From CAHJXF01 sp038225855 (GTDB taxonomy: Bacteria; Pseudomonadota; Gammaproteobacteria; Burkholderiales; Burkholderiaceae_D): DNA of 64,000 nt. Positions 55,816 to 64,000 of this stretch are shown one piece after another. The stretch covers positions 1 to 64,000 of the forward strand of contig JBBRQU010000012.1 of the NCBI GenBank assembly GCA_038225855.1. Reading direction: 5' to 3'. Both the position numbers and the translations under genes were made by a program. The notes below the pieces were generated by a model. The model was not told the origin of the DNA. It saw only the letters and a program-made list of their open reading frames with translations, and made no database searches. Position 1 is the stretch's first letter. The number at the start of each line of letters is the position of its first letter.

Positions 55816-58527
55816 ATGGCGAAGTCTAGCCGGCCGCGCTGCGAGGGCGCAGGTGATCTGCGCGGCTGGATCGCCTGCGCAGCGACCGGGTGCGCGCGCC
55901 TTTCCGTCTTGACGGTGACTGTCGCGGGGGTCTTGACGCTCGTCGCACTGGTCTACGCCGCCCACAATTTCGCGATCGATACCGATAGCGCCAAGCTGAT
56001 CTCGTCGCGGCTTCCGTGGCGCCAGCGCGGGGCGGTATTCGACGCGGCATTCCCGCAGCGTTCCGATTTGATCGCGATCGTCGTCGACGGCGCGACGCCC
56101 GAGATTGCCGAACGCGCAAGCGCGATGCTCAGCGAGCGCCTGGTGAAGAGCGAACTCCTGCACGACGTGCGTCGCCCGGATGGCGGCCCGTTCTTCGAGC
56201 GCAACGGCTTGCTGTTCCTCAGCGCCGACGAGCTGTCGAGAACCACGGAGCAACTGGTGGCCGCACAGGCGGTCATCGGCACCCTCGCTGCCGATCCGAG
56301 CGTGCGCGGGCTGATGAGCACGTTGCAACTCGCTCTCGCAGGGGTGGAGCGCGGAGAAATCACGCTCGACGCATTGCGACCTGGTTTGACGGTGCTCGCC
56401 GCGACGCTAGAAAGTGTGCAGGGAGATCGTCCCAAGCCGTTGTCGTGGCGCGCGATGCTGGGGGGTGCCGTTGCAGACCCACGCGAGCTTCGCCGTTTCA
56501 TCCTCGCGCAGCCCGTCCTCGATTTCACTGCGCTCAAGCCTGGCGAGCGCGCCACGCAATACATCCGCGAAGTCGCGCGCGCATCGGGGCTCGACCTCGA
56601 GCATGGGGTTCGGATTCGCCTGACCGGCGACGTGCCCATGGCCGATGAAGAGTTCGCGACGCTCGAGGACCATGCCGGGCGCAATGCGGCGGTGATGTCG
56701 TTCGCGCTGCTTGCCATGCTGTGGCTCGCGGTGCGATCGGTTCGTACTGTGATCGCCATCGTCGTGTGCCTGATCGTGGGTCTTGCGCTCACTGCGGCAA
56801 CGGGCCTTCTGATCTACGGCGCCTTCAACCTGATCTCTGTTGCGTTCGCGGTGTTGTTCGTGGGGCTTGGCGTGGACTTCGGCATCCAATATGCGGTTGC
56901 TTATCGATCGACCGCGCCATCGACCGCGCCATCGACTGCGCGAGCGAGCGAGCATCCGGAAATCGAACGCGCAGTGGACCCCATTGCGGCGCTGCGCCGG
57001 GCTGCCCTCGAGGTCGGCGGGTCCCTCGCATTGGCAGCCGTCAGTATTGCGTTGGGCTTCTTCGCCTTCGAGCCCACCGACTACCGAGGTGTATCGGAAC
57101 TTGGCGTCGTCGCAGGCATCGGCATGTTGATTGCGTTTCTGGCAAGCATCACGCTGCTGCCGGCGCTGCTGCGATTATTTCGCGTCGGCGGCATGCCTGA
57201 GGGCATGGGGTTTGCCGGACTGGCGCGCGTCGATCGTCAACTCGTTTCGCACCGCAGGCGCGTGCTGCTCGGTGCGTCCGTTGTGGCCGTCGTCAGCATT
57301 GCGCTGCTGCCTTTCGTGCGCTTCGATTTCAATCCCTTGCATCTGCGCAGCAGCCAGACCGAAGCAGTGGCTACCGTCATGGACCTCGCTCGCAACGCGC
57401 AGACGACGCCCAATACGATCGATGTGCTCTCGCCTTCGCTCGATGCCGCGAAGGCGCTCGGCGACAAACTGTCGGGGCTGCCTGAGGTGTCGCAGGTGCT
57501 GACGCTCGCAAGCTTCGTCCCCGACGAGCAGGAGCCCAAGCTCGCGCTCATTGCCGACGCTGCGTTGTTGCTGGAGCCGACGCTCAACCCGATGGACGTC
57601 AAGCCCGCGCCCAGCGACGAAGAAAATGCGCGCGCGATGCGCGACGCCGCGCATGCCCTGCAGACAGCGGCAACGCATGAAGCTGCGAGCGTCGCCGCTG
57701 CCGATGCAACGCGGGTCTCGAGGGCGCTCGAGGGACTCGCCGAGGGATCGGCGACTCGACGCCGGGCGCTCGACGACACGCTGATACCCGGGCTGCGTAC
57801 CACGCTCGCGCAACTGCGGTCCTCGTTGCTGGCGACACCCGTGACGCTGGCAACGTTGCCGCCCGCGCTGGCAGCGGACTGGGTCGCGCGTGATGGTCGC
57901 GCGCGAATCGAAGTCTTTCCCCACGTGGCAACGCGCAGCGAGCATTCGGATGGATCTGCCAACGCAATCGACGAGGATGAATCCTTGCGGCGCTTCGTCG
58001 CCGCGGTGCGCGGGGTTGCTCCTGAAGCCACCGGAGCTGTCGTGTCGATTCAGGAATCGGCGCGGACCATCGTGCGCGCATTCGTGGAGGCAGGTGCTCT
58101 GGCATTGCTGACGATCGGCGCGCTGCTGGCGCTGGTCCTGCGACGCACGCGCGACGTACTGATCACTCTCGCGTCGCTGTCGCTCGGGGGACTCGTCACG
58201 CTGGGCTTCTGCGTCGTGCTGCGTATCCCGCTCAACTACGCGAACATCATCGCCTTGCCCCTGTTGTTCGGCATCGGGGTCGCGTTCAACATCTACTTCG
58301 TGATCGCGTGGCGCCGTGGCACACGCAACCTGTTGCAGACGAGCATCGCCCGCGCGGTGATCTTCAGCGCATTGACGACCGCGACCGCCTTCGGCAGTTT
58401 GTGGCTGTCGAGCCATCCCGGCACGGCCAGCATGGGCAAGCTGTTGGCTCTATCGTTGGCGTGCACGCTCGCGGCCGCATTGTTCGTGTTGCCGGCAATG
58501 CTCGGGCCGGGCAATCGCGTCGATTAG
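55816..58527 (+). CDS. hpnN: Hopanoid RND transporter HpnN
   Basis: This 903-residue RND/MMPL protein has about twelve helices in two groups (about 30-50 then 290-470; 475-500 then 750-900) with two periplasmic domains between them. It is expected to move hopanoids from the inner to the outer membrane. Motifs such as FVGLGVDFGIQYAVAYR and PLLFGIGVAFNIYF match the family. A 12-bp repeat (56908-56943) inserts Ser-Thr-Ala-Pro repeats in a cytoplasmic loop after the first group. It is followed after 10 bp by mlaA. Confidence 0.93.
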   Translation: MAKSSRPRCEGAGDLRGWIACAATGCARLSVLTVTVAGVLTLVALVYAAHNFAIDTDSAKLISSRLPWRQRGAVFDAAFPQRSDLIAIVVDGATPEIAERASAMLSERLVKSELLHDVRRPDGGPFFERNGLLFLSADELSRTTEQLVAAQAVIGTLAADPSVRGLMSTLQLALAGVERGEITLDALRPGLTVLAATLESVQGDRPKPLSWRAMLGGAVADPRELRRFILAQPVLDFTALKPGERATQYIREVARASGLDLEHGVRIRLTGDVPMADEEFATLEDHAGRNAAVMSFALLAMLWLAVRSVRTVIAIVVCLIVGLALTAATGLLIYGAFNLISVAFAVLFVGLGVDFGIQYAVAYRSTAPSTAPSTARASEHPEIERAVDPIAALRRAALEVGGSLALAAVSIALGFFAFEPTDYRGVSELGVVAGIGMLIAFLASITLLPALLRLFRVGGMPEGMGFAGLARVDRQLVSHRRRVLLGASVVAVVSIALLPFVRFDFNPLHLRSSQTEAVATVMDLARNAQTTPNTIDVLSPSLDAAKALGDKLSGLPEVSQVLTLASFVPDEQEPKLALIADAALLLEPTLNPMDVKPAPSDEENARAMRDAAHALQTAATHEAASVAAADATRVSRALEGLAEGSATRRRALDDTLIPGLRTTLAQLRSSLLATPVTLATLPPALAADWVARDGRARIEVFPHVATRSEHSDGSANAIDEDESLRRFVAAVRGVAPEATGAVVSIQESARTIVRAFVEAGALALLTIGALLALVLRRTRDVLITLASLSLGGLVTLGFCVVLRIPLNYANIIALPLLFGIGVAFNIYFVIAWRRGTRNLLQTSIARAVIFSALTTATAFGSLWLSSHPGTASMGKLLALSLACTLAAALFVLPAMLGPGNRVD
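56908..56943. repeat. 12-bp tandem repeat in hpnN
   Basis: TCGACCGCGCCA twice, then TCGACTGCGCGA, in frame, encoding the STAPSTAPSTAR segment of a cytoplasmic loop. Confidence 0.87.
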
Positions 58528-58537
58528 AATCTTCCAG

Positions 58538-59359
58538 ATGTTCCCGCGATCGACGACGCCGCGCGTGCGGCACTGTGCACTGTGTAGCGCGCTCTGCATT
58601 GCGCTGGCGCTCAATGGTTGCGCGACGGTATCCCGTGGCGGCAGCGATGACGACGCGCAGAACGATCCGTTCGAGCCCCTGAATCGGGGCGTGTTCGCAT
58701 TCAATCTGGCGCTCGACCGCGCCGCCATCAAACCGGTCGCCGAGGCGTATCGCTCGGTCCTGCCCGTCTTTATCCGCGATCGCGTGCGCGCGATCATCGA
58801 CAATCTCCACGAACCACTGGTCTTCGCCAACGAAGTGCTTCAAGGTCGCGGCGATGCCGCGGCAATCAGCGGGCGTCGCTTTCTGATCAACTCGACAGTG
58901 GGTCTGGCCGGGCTCTTCGATCGGGCGACGCAGTTCGGTCTGGCCATGCAGTCCGGCGACTTCGGCCAGACCCTCTACGCATGGGGCGTACCGGACGGTC
59001 CCTATCTCGTGTTGCCGTTCTTCGGACCGTCGAACTTTCGCGACACCGTCGGCCTCGGCGTGGACATGTATGCCTCACCGATCGGTCATGTCGGTTCGCA
59101 CGAGACGCGTCGCATGCTGGGGATCGCAGTGGGCGCCACCGACGGAATCGATCTGCGTTCGCGCAACATCGAATCGCTAGCCGCGATCGAGGCGAGCTCT
59201 CTGGATTTCTATGCGTACCTGCGAAGCGTTTGGCGGCAGCATCGCTCGGCGACGCTTGGTGACGCGAGAGTCGGCACTCCGCAAGAGGAGTTGATCGATC
59301 CCGGCGCGACGTCGCCCGCTGTTTCGAAGCCCGATCGCTCTACTCTGCGTCCGCATTGA
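58538..59359 (+). CDS. mlaA: MlaA/VacJ-type outer-membrane lipoprotein
   Basis: This 273-residue lipoprotein has lipobox ALNGC (Cys at about 28). The MlaA domain (about 40-235) includes DPFEPLNRGVFAFN near the start, then FLINSTVGLAGLFD and YLVLPFFGPSNFRDTVG. MlaA forms a channel in the outer membrane that removes mislocalised phospholipids for MlaC. The last 45 residues are a hydrophilic tail. It is co-transcribed with hpnN, and its partner HpnM/MlaC-like protein is next but on the opposite strand. Confidence 0.93.
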   Translation: MFPRSTTPRVRHCALCSALCIALALNGCATVSRGGSDDDAQNDPFEPLNRGVFAFNLALDRAAIKPVAEAYRSVLPVFIRDRVRAIIDNLHEPLVFANEVLQGRGDAAAISGRRFLINSTVGLAGLFDRATQFGLAMQSGDFGQTLYAWGVPDGPYLVLPFFGPSNFRDTVGLGVDMYASPIGHVGSHETRRMLGIAVGATDGIDLRSRNIESLAAIEASSLDFYAYLRSVWRQHRSATLGDARVGTPQEELIDPGATSPAVSKPDRSTLRPH

Positions 59360-59390
59360 TGGCGCCTCGACGCTCGGCGCTCGAATGCGG

Positions 59391-60029
59391 TTATCCGGGT
59401 TGAAGCAACTTGTCGGCGCGCTGTCGCAGGCTGTCGATCAAGGCTTGCGGCCCCCCCGTCCGCAGCAACGAGCTGAACTCGGAGCGCCGCGTGGCCAGCT
59501 CGCTGATGGTCCCGCTCAGGTAAACGTCGATCGCTTTCCAGTCGCTGCCGGCCGCGTGGACCAGATAGTTGAGCGCTATCCTGCCGCCATCGGCCTTCAC
59601 CAACGCGCTGTGCACGAGCCGGTTTTCTCCGCGCGTCTCCGTTGCCGGCTCGACCTCGAAGCGCTCCCCCGAATAGCCATCGAAGCGATTGGCATAGGTG
59701 GCAATCGTCAGACGAGCGAATTGCTCGATCAGCGCCTGCTGCTCTTGGCCCGGGATCGAAGTCCACGAGGGACCGACCGCGATTCGCGTCATCGCGGGGA
59801 GATCGAAGGTCGCTCGCACGGCCGGCTCGAGCTTCTCGTAACGTGCGCGAACCGGCGTGCGTTGAGCGGCCTTCATGGTGTCGAGAAGGACATCATAAAA
59901 ACCGCGGATGCGGCTCGCGGCAGGGTCGATGTCGGCAGCCGCCGCGAGGGAGGGGCCGCACAACGAGGCTGCCAACGCAATGCAGAGCATCACCGACACT
60001 GCGTCGCGTCGGCCGGTCGGGACATTCAT
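59391..60029 (-). CDS. hpnM: MlaC/Ttg2D-like periplasmic lipid-binding protein (HpnM)
   Basis: This 212-residue protein has a signal peptide (about 1-32, ending AAAA) and an MlaC fold (about 35-205) with the family segments FDLPAMTRIAVGPSW, LTIATYANRFDGYSGERF and GSDWKAIDVYLSGTIS. HpnM is the form found in hopanoid loci and is thought to ferry lipids across the periplasm with an MlaA/RND partner. It is convergent with mlaA. The ABC part of the Mla system is not in the window. Confidence 0.9.
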   Translation of the reverse strand: MNVPTGRRDAVSVMLCIALAASLCGPSLAAAADIDPAASRIRGFYDVLLDTMKAAQRTPVRARYEKLEPAVRATFDLPAMTRIAVGPSWTSIPGQEQQALIEQFARLTIATYANRFDGYSGERFEVEPATETRGENRLVHSALVKADGGRIALNYLVHAAGSDWKAIDVYLSGTISELATRRSEFSSLLRTGGPQALIDSLRQRADKLLQPG

Positions 60030-60099
60030 TTTTGGGGGAATCCTTCCTCGCTATAAGAGAAGGTGCGCGCATCGTGTAGCGAGCGCGGACCCATGGACT

Positions 60100-60603
60100 C
60101 TAATACCGTACGACGCTGCGCGGAATCAGCTTGTGCCAGTTGAATCCCGCAATGAGTCGCAAGTCGATCAGCACCAGGAGTTGCGTCACCTCATAGCCGG
60201 CTCTCTCGCACAAATCTCCAGCCGTGCCGAGCGTGCCGCCGGTCGCGAGCACGTCGTCGACCAGCAACGCGCGTCCCTCGCCACGCTGCATCTCCAGAGT
60301 TCCGGCGCCGTATTCGAGCTTGTAAGGCAGCGCAACGACAGGCGGGGGCAGCTTGCCTTGCTTGCGCACGGGCACGAAGGCCTTGCCGAATTTTTCCGCC
60401 AGCGCGGCCGCCAGCACGAAGCCGCGCGATTCAATTCCGATGACGACATCGATCGCCGACCACTCGCTGCGACTCAGTTGCTCACCCAACGCAGCAATCG
60501 TCGCTCCGAAGCGATTGCGCAGCAGGGGCATGATGTCCCGAAACAAGATCCCCGGCGTGGGAAAATCCGGGACCGCAACGATGTGGGATTCGATGTCGAT
60601 CAA
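60100..60603 (-). CDS. apt: Adenine phosphoribosyltransferase
   Basis: This 167-residue purine salvage enzyme makes AMP from adenine and PRPP. The start region HIVAVPDFPTPGILFRDIMPLL, the ESRGFVLAAALAEK segment and the PRPP-binding ALLVDDVLATGGTLG near residue 115 match the family. The start is set at TTG 60603 because AGGAGG lies six bases upstream and the family N-terminus begins there; the frame is open for over 350 codons further but without coding character. Apt would recycle the adenine released by HpnG, which makes its position next to the hopanoid genes suggestive. Confidence 0.95.
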   Translation of the reverse strand: MIDIESHIVAVPDFPTPGILFRDIMPLLRNRFGATIAALGEQLSRSEWSAIDVVIGIESRGFVLAAALAEKFGKAFVPVRKQGKLPPPVVALPYKLEYGAGTLEMQRGEGRALLVDDVLATGGTLGTAGDLCERAGYEVTQLLVLIDLRLIAGFNWHKLIPRSVVRY

Positions 60604-60759
60604 CGTGCGCCTCCTCCTCGTACGCGCATTCGCCCTCTCGAGCGCACGGCTCACGCCATGAACCGAGCTACGCATGCCACGCATCTTCCTTCCATATTGC
60701 ACCAACGACATGATCGATCTGGACGCGGGCATCATCGTTCCGCTGCGCCAGGCTTTCGC

Positions 60760-61272
60760 ATGAGTTCCAGCACCGGCTCCCGGAACGCCGACCGCGGGGA
60801 TTTTGCGGCGCCGCCTGAAATCGAGGTCGTGATCGAGATTCCGCGCGGCAGCTTTCTCAAACGGGGCTCGACCGGTCACATTGATTTCGTCTCGCCGTTG
60901 CCCTGTCCGTTCAACTACGGCTCGGTGCCGAGTTATTTGGGGCTCGAAGGAGACTTGCTGGACGCAGTCGTGCTCGGCCCCCGACTGCGGGTCGGTACGC
61001 GGCTGAAGGTCCGGGCGTGGGGAGCGGTCATCCTCATGGACCGCGGCATGGCCGACGACAAGCTGATCTGCAGCCATGGCCCGGTCAGCGCACGCAAGCG
61101 GCAACAGGTCCTGCGTTTCTTCCGCTTCTACGCGCGTTGCAAGGCGCTGCTGAACTTCTGGCGCCGCCGCCCGGGCCGCAATGCGTGCGACGGATGGTGT
61201 GAGGCCGGCGAGGCGCTCGCTCGCGCGCGACCGATAGACATTGCGTGGCAGGCGGCGCCCATCGAATTTTGA
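60760..61272 (+). CDS. Inorganic pyrophosphatase-like protein with degenerate active site
   Basis: This 170-residue protein has the family I pyrophosphatase fold: VVIEIPRGSFLKR, PFNYGSVPSYLGLEGDLLDAVVL and ILMDRGMADDKLI. The metal-binding Asp pair of the GDxxD motif and the DDK segment are kept, but the first Asp is Glu (LEGD), and the Glu and Arg that bind phosphate in E. coli PPase are replaced. It may have low activity or a different phosphate substrate. A Cys-rich stretch (RNACDGWCEAGE) is close to the C-terminus. ATG 60760 is used. It is divergent from apt. Confidence 0.8.
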   Translation: MSSSTGSRNADRGDFAAPPEIEVVIEIPRGSFLKRGSTGHIDFVSPLPCPFNYGSVPSYLGLEGDLLDAVVLGPRLRVGTRLKVRAWGAVILMDRGMADDKLICSHGPVSARKRQQVLRFFRFYARCKALLNFWRRRPGRNACDGWCEAGEALARARPIDIAWQAAPIEF

Positions 61273-61407
61273 ATGGCCGGCTTTATCGAGTCCCGCGATG
61301 CATGCCGTGGCACTGCGGGTCTGGACGGCCAAGTCGACTATGCATAATGGGCAAGCAGCCGCAAAGTCGATGTCGGGTCTCAGGCCTTCGGGATGATGGG
61401 AGTTTGA

Positions 61408-61812
61408 ATGAAGTCGAATGGGTGGACATTTCGCGCGAAACTGTTTGTTCAGCGTTTTTGGCAGCCTACGAGCGCATGCATGACATGCATGCCCGGCAGC
61501 CTCGGCAACGTTTGGAGCCTTGCCCACTGGGAGATCGCATTGCGGACTGGCTTGGCTACAGGCGTTCTGGTCGTGTTGCTGAGCCTCACCCCTCTTGGAA
61601 AGCTCTTCAAGAATCGCTACGGGAACGCGGTCGTCGTCGGTTGCCTGACGGCGCTTGGCGATGCCTACTCGCATGAGAACCACTACGGCATGCCCTATGC
61701 CGAGGCGATCGTGACGGGCGCGATATCCGGTTTGCTGGCATTGGCCGGCACGTATCTGCTCGAAGACCGTGCGCGACGCCTGCGCACAGCATGGGCGCGG
61801 CTTTCAGGCTAA
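61408..61812 (+). CDS. Small uncharacterised membrane protein
   Basis: This 134-residue protein has an N-terminal stretch with FQRF- and MTCM-type hydrophobic-aromatic residues, then two or three predicted helices (about 42-62, 71-85 and 98-118), the middle one followed by a conserved-looking LGDAYSHENHYGMPYAEAI loop. GGGAG precedes ATG 61408, and the codon bias is normal. No family name comes to mind. It lies 16 bp before the acyl-CoA carboxylase gene, so it is likely co-transcribed with it. Confidence 0.72.
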   Translation: MKSNGWTFRAKLFVQRFWQPTSACMTCMPGSLGNVWSLAHWEIALRTGLATGVLVVLLSLTPLGKLFKNRYGNAVVVGCLTALGDAYSHENHYGMPYAEAIVTGAISGLLALAGTYLLEDRARRLRTAWARLSG

Positions 61813-61828
61813 TCGAAGGCACGCGACC

Positions 61829-63424
61829 ATGACTGCATTCACGAGTTGCATCGACCTGACCGCTCCTGATTTTGCTGAGAACTCTCGCCACTACGAAGCG
61901 TTGCTTGCCACGTTGCGCGAGCGTCAGGCCCAAGCGGTCTCCGGCGGACGCGACGCGCATATCCGGCGTCATCGCGAACGCGGCAAGCTGCTGGCACGCG
62001 AGCGCATCGATTTTCTGACCGACGATCACAGCGCTTTTCTCGAGCTCTCGCCGCTCGCGGCCTGGGGGCAGTACGACAGTGAGGTTCCGGCTGCCGGCAT
62101 CGTCACCGGCATCGGCATGGTGTGCGGCGTGCCCTGCATGATCATCGCCAATGACGCGACCGTGAAAGGCGGCTCGTTTTTTCACGAGACCGTAAAGAAG
62201 CATGTGCGCGCGCAGGAGATCGCCGAAGAGAACCGCCTGCCGTGCATCTACCTGGTCGACTGCGGCGGCGCATTCCTTCCCGAGCAGGACCGCGTATTTC
62301 CCGACAAGGACCATTTCGGCAATACCTTCTATCGTCAATGCCGCATGTCGCAGAACGGTTTGCCGCAGATCTCGGCGGTGTTCGGAGGCTGCACCGCCGG
62401 CGGCGCCTATATACCGGCGCTCTCCGACGAAGTCGTGATGGTTCGCGGCAATGCCCGCATCCATCTGGGAGGACCGTCGATCGTCAAGGTCGCGATCAAC
62501 CAAGAGGTCGATGGCGAAACGCTCGGCGGCGCGGACATGCACAGCCGCATCTCGGGCGTGTCCGACTATCTCGCCGAGAATGAACACGAGGCACTCGCGA
62601 CAGTGCGAGAAATCATTGCGAAGTTTCCTTTGCCTTCGTCGCTCGCGCCATTGCGAGCCTCCATCCCGCCGCGCTACGACTCCAGCGAGATCAACGGCAT
62701 CGTCAGCCGCGACGCCAAGGTTCCGTACGATTGCCGCGAGATCATCGCGCGCCTCGTGGACGACAGCGACTTCCATGAATTCAAACCGCTGTGGGGCGAG
62801 ACGATGGTATGCGGCTTCGCGCACATGCACGGCTACCCTGTTGGCATCCTTGCCAACAACGGCGCACTGTTTTCCGAATCGTCGCTGAAGGCCGCGCACT
62901 TCATCGAACTCGCGAACCAGCGCGACATTCCCCTACTCTTCCTGCAGAACATCTCGGGCTTCATGGTGGGAAGCGTTGCCGAGCGCGGCGGCATCGCCAA
63001 GAACAGCGCGAAGATGGTCTATGCGCAGGCCAACGCCCGCGTGCCGCGCTTCACCGTCATCGTCGGCGGCTCGTACGGCGCCGGCAACTACGGCATGTGC
63101 GGACGCGGCTTTCATCCGCGCTTTCTCTTTGCGTGGCCCAACGCGCGGGTCGCGACCATGAGCGCCGACATCGCCGCGAACGTCATGCTCGAGCTCGGAC
63201 GCGCGAGCCTCAAGGGCGATAGCGATCCCGACAAGCTGGCCGTAACCGAGCGCCGCGTTCGTGAGCAGTACGCGCGTCAGAGCGATCCCTACTACGCGAC
63301 CTCGCGCCTGTGGGATGACGGGCTGATCGAGCCGGCGCAGACCCGCGACGTCATCAGCCTCGGACTGGCGCTGGCCGCGCGCAAGCTGCCGCCTCCCATC
63401 GCAAGCCCTGTCTATCGCATGTGA
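61829..63424 (+). CDS. Acyl-CoA carboxylase carboxyltransferase (beta) subunit, methylcrotonoyl-CoA type
   Basis: This 531-residue biotin-dependent carboxyltransferase has two crotonase-like halves. The N-terminal half has VCGVPCMIIANDATVKGGSF and the oxyanion loop FGGCTAGGAYIPALSDEV; the C-terminal half has ILANNGALFSESSLKAAHFI and GGSYGAGNYGMCGRGFHPRF. The sequence matches MccB of leucine breakdown (3-methylcrotonyl-CoA carboxylase) and the related geranyl-CoA carboxylase; the following enoyl-CoA hydratase fits either liu or atu operons. ATG 61829 is chosen as the family start. Confidence 0.92.
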   Translation: MTAFTSCIDLTAPDFAENSRHYEALLATLRERQAQAVSGGRDAHIRRHRERGKLLARERIDFLTDDHSAFLELSPLAAWGQYDSEVPAAGIVTGIGMVCGVPCMIIANDATVKGGSFFHETVKKHVRAQEIAEENRLPCIYLVDCGGAFLPEQDRVFPDKDHFGNTFYRQCRMSQNGLPQISAVFGGCTAGGAYIPALSDEVVMVRGNARIHLGGPSIVKVAINQEVDGETLGGADMHSRISGVSDYLAENEHEALATVREIIAKFPLPSSLAPLRASIPPRYDSSEINGIVSRDAKVPYDCREIIARLVDDSDFHEFKPLWGETMVCGFAHMHGYPVGILANNGALFSESSLKAAHFIELANQRDIPLLFLQNISGFMVGSVAERGGIAKNSAKMVYAQANARVPRFTVIVGGSYGAGNYGMCGRGFHPRFLFAWPNARVATMSADIAANVMLELGRASLKGDSDPDKLAVTERRVREQYARQSDPYYATSRLWDDGLIEPAQTRDVISLGLALAARKLPPPIASPVYRM

Positions 63425-63432
63425 AGGACCTT

Positions 63433-64000
63433 ATGAATTCGAAGCCGTATGAAACGCTCGGACTCGACGTCGATGATCGCGGCATTGCGCGCCTGACGCT
63501 CGCGCGCCCACAATTTCACAACGCGCTCGACGCGCGCCTGATCGCCGAGCTTCAACATGCGGTGGACAGCCTCGCATCCCACAGCGACGTTCGCGCAGTC
63601 GTATTGACCGGCGAGGGAGTGAGCTTCTGCGCCGGCGGCGATCTGCGCTGGATGCAGGAGAACATGAAGAAGAGTCGCAGCGAGCGCCTGACCGAGAGCG
63701 CCGCGCTCGCGAGCATGCTGCGCGCGATCAACGAGTTGCCCATGCCGGTGATCGGTCGCGTCAACGGGCCGGCCTACGGCGGCGGCGTAGGCATGATCTC
63801 GGTATGCGACATCGCCATCGGCGTCGAGAAAGCGAAGTTCGCGCTCACCGAAGTCAGCCTCGGCCTCTTGCCTGCCAACATCGCGCCCTATGTCGTCGCT
63901 CGGATCGGCGCGACCAACGCGCGACGCACGATGCTGACGGCGCGTCGCATGACGGCGCTCGAAGCGAAGTCCTTCGGACTGCTCGACGAGGTGGTGAGCG
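63433..64000 (+). CDS. Enoyl-CoA hydratase/isomerase family protein (3' end outside window)
   Basis: The first 189 codons of a crotonase-superfamily enzyme lie 8 bp after the carboxylase gene. ARLTLARPQFHNALDARLIAEL is the typical start, VSFCAGGDLRWMQ the oxyanion/CoA site and GRVNGPAYGGGVGMISVCDIAIG the second oxyanion half, with the catalytic Glu region ALTEVSLGLLP after it. The context suggests methylglutaconyl-CoA hydratase (LiuC) of leucine degradation. The gene is cut by the window edge. Confidence 0.93.
   Translation, partial: MNSKPYETLGLDVDDRGIARLTLARPQFHNALDARLIAELQHAVDSLASHSDVRAVVLTGEGVSFCAGGDLRWMQENMKKSRSERLTESAALASMLRAINELPMPVIGRVNGPAYGGGVGMISVCDIAIGVEKAKFALTEVSLGLLPANIAPYVVARIGATNARRTMLTARRMTALEAKSFGLLDEVVS

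Noticed and set aside
60604..61683. Apt as a 527-residue fusion with an N-terminal domain
   Set aside because: The extra 360 codons are antisense to the pyrophosphatase-like gene and have no domain; AGGAGG before the TTG at 60603 marks the true Apt start.

Overview
The window is GC-rich, densely packed bacterial DNA with strong G/C bias at third codon positions, many ATGA-type gene overlaps and frequent GTG/TTG starts. The gene content points to a betaproteobacterium (Burkholderiales/Nitrosomonadales-like): the rpoD 3' end followed by a CAU tRNA, the order pepA-holC-(DUF2486-like), adjacent aat and bpt, a PEP-CTERM/PrsT envelope system, and a hopanoid locus. No phage, insertion sequence or CRISPR array was recognised.

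Layout. 0-0.5 kb: rpoD 3' end, tRNA-Ile2(CAU) and a palindromic repeat. 0.7-15.8 kb: an accessory envelope/lipid region. It holds a PrsT-like TPR protein, a PEP-CTERM protein behind a sigma-54-like promoter, a hexapeptide acyltransferase, a glycosyltransferase, a LolCDE/LolA-like ABC export set with a DUF1302 outer-membrane protein, and a nitroreductase/ThiF/FeeM-like N-acyl amino acid synthase operon. 16-30 kb: omega-aminotransferase, RhlE helicase, CoA-binding protein, GluQRS, a GGDEF signalling protein, ValS, a metzincin lipoprotein and an AI-2E-family transporter. 30-38.4 kb: Tag, an orphan TAXI protein, a DUF2486-like protein, HolC and PepA on the minus strand, then LptF-LptG-CbiX on the plus strand. 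38.5-48.3 kb: a PEP-CTERM sialidase-like protein, PurB, GST, IclR regulator, glycine-zipper protein, Ald, PyrD, Bpt, Aat and a NUDIX protein. 48.4-60 kb: tRNA-fMet, then a hopanoid locus (hpnA, hpnB, shc, hpnG, hpnH, ispH, hpnN, mlaA, hpnM). 60-64 kb: Apt, a divergent pyrophosphatase-like protein, a small membrane protein, and the start of a leucine/isoprenoid acyl-CoA degradation operon (carboxylase beta subunit, enoyl-CoA hydratase cut by the window end).

How the genes may work together. The most interesting part is 3.9-15.8 kb. An N-acyl amino acid synthase, an E1-like adenylating enzyme and a nitroreductase could make a modified lipo-amino acid. The glycosyltransferase and acyltransferase could decorate it. 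A dedicated Lol-like ABC/LolA-like/beta-barrel route could carry it to the outer membrane. Linkage of N-acyl amino acid synthases to PEP-CTERM/exosortase loci is known; the coupling to this exporter set is my inference. Both PEP-CTERM genes in the window, 34 kb apart, carry a GG-N10-GC (sigma-54-type) promoter match, consistent with a shared regulon. The hopanoid locus, LptFG and MlaA/HpnM add further outer-membrane lipid functions.

A recurring oddity is short in-frame tandem repeats of 12 or 15 bp at eight or more places, inside genes and at gene starts, plus two families of longer palindromic repeats between genes.
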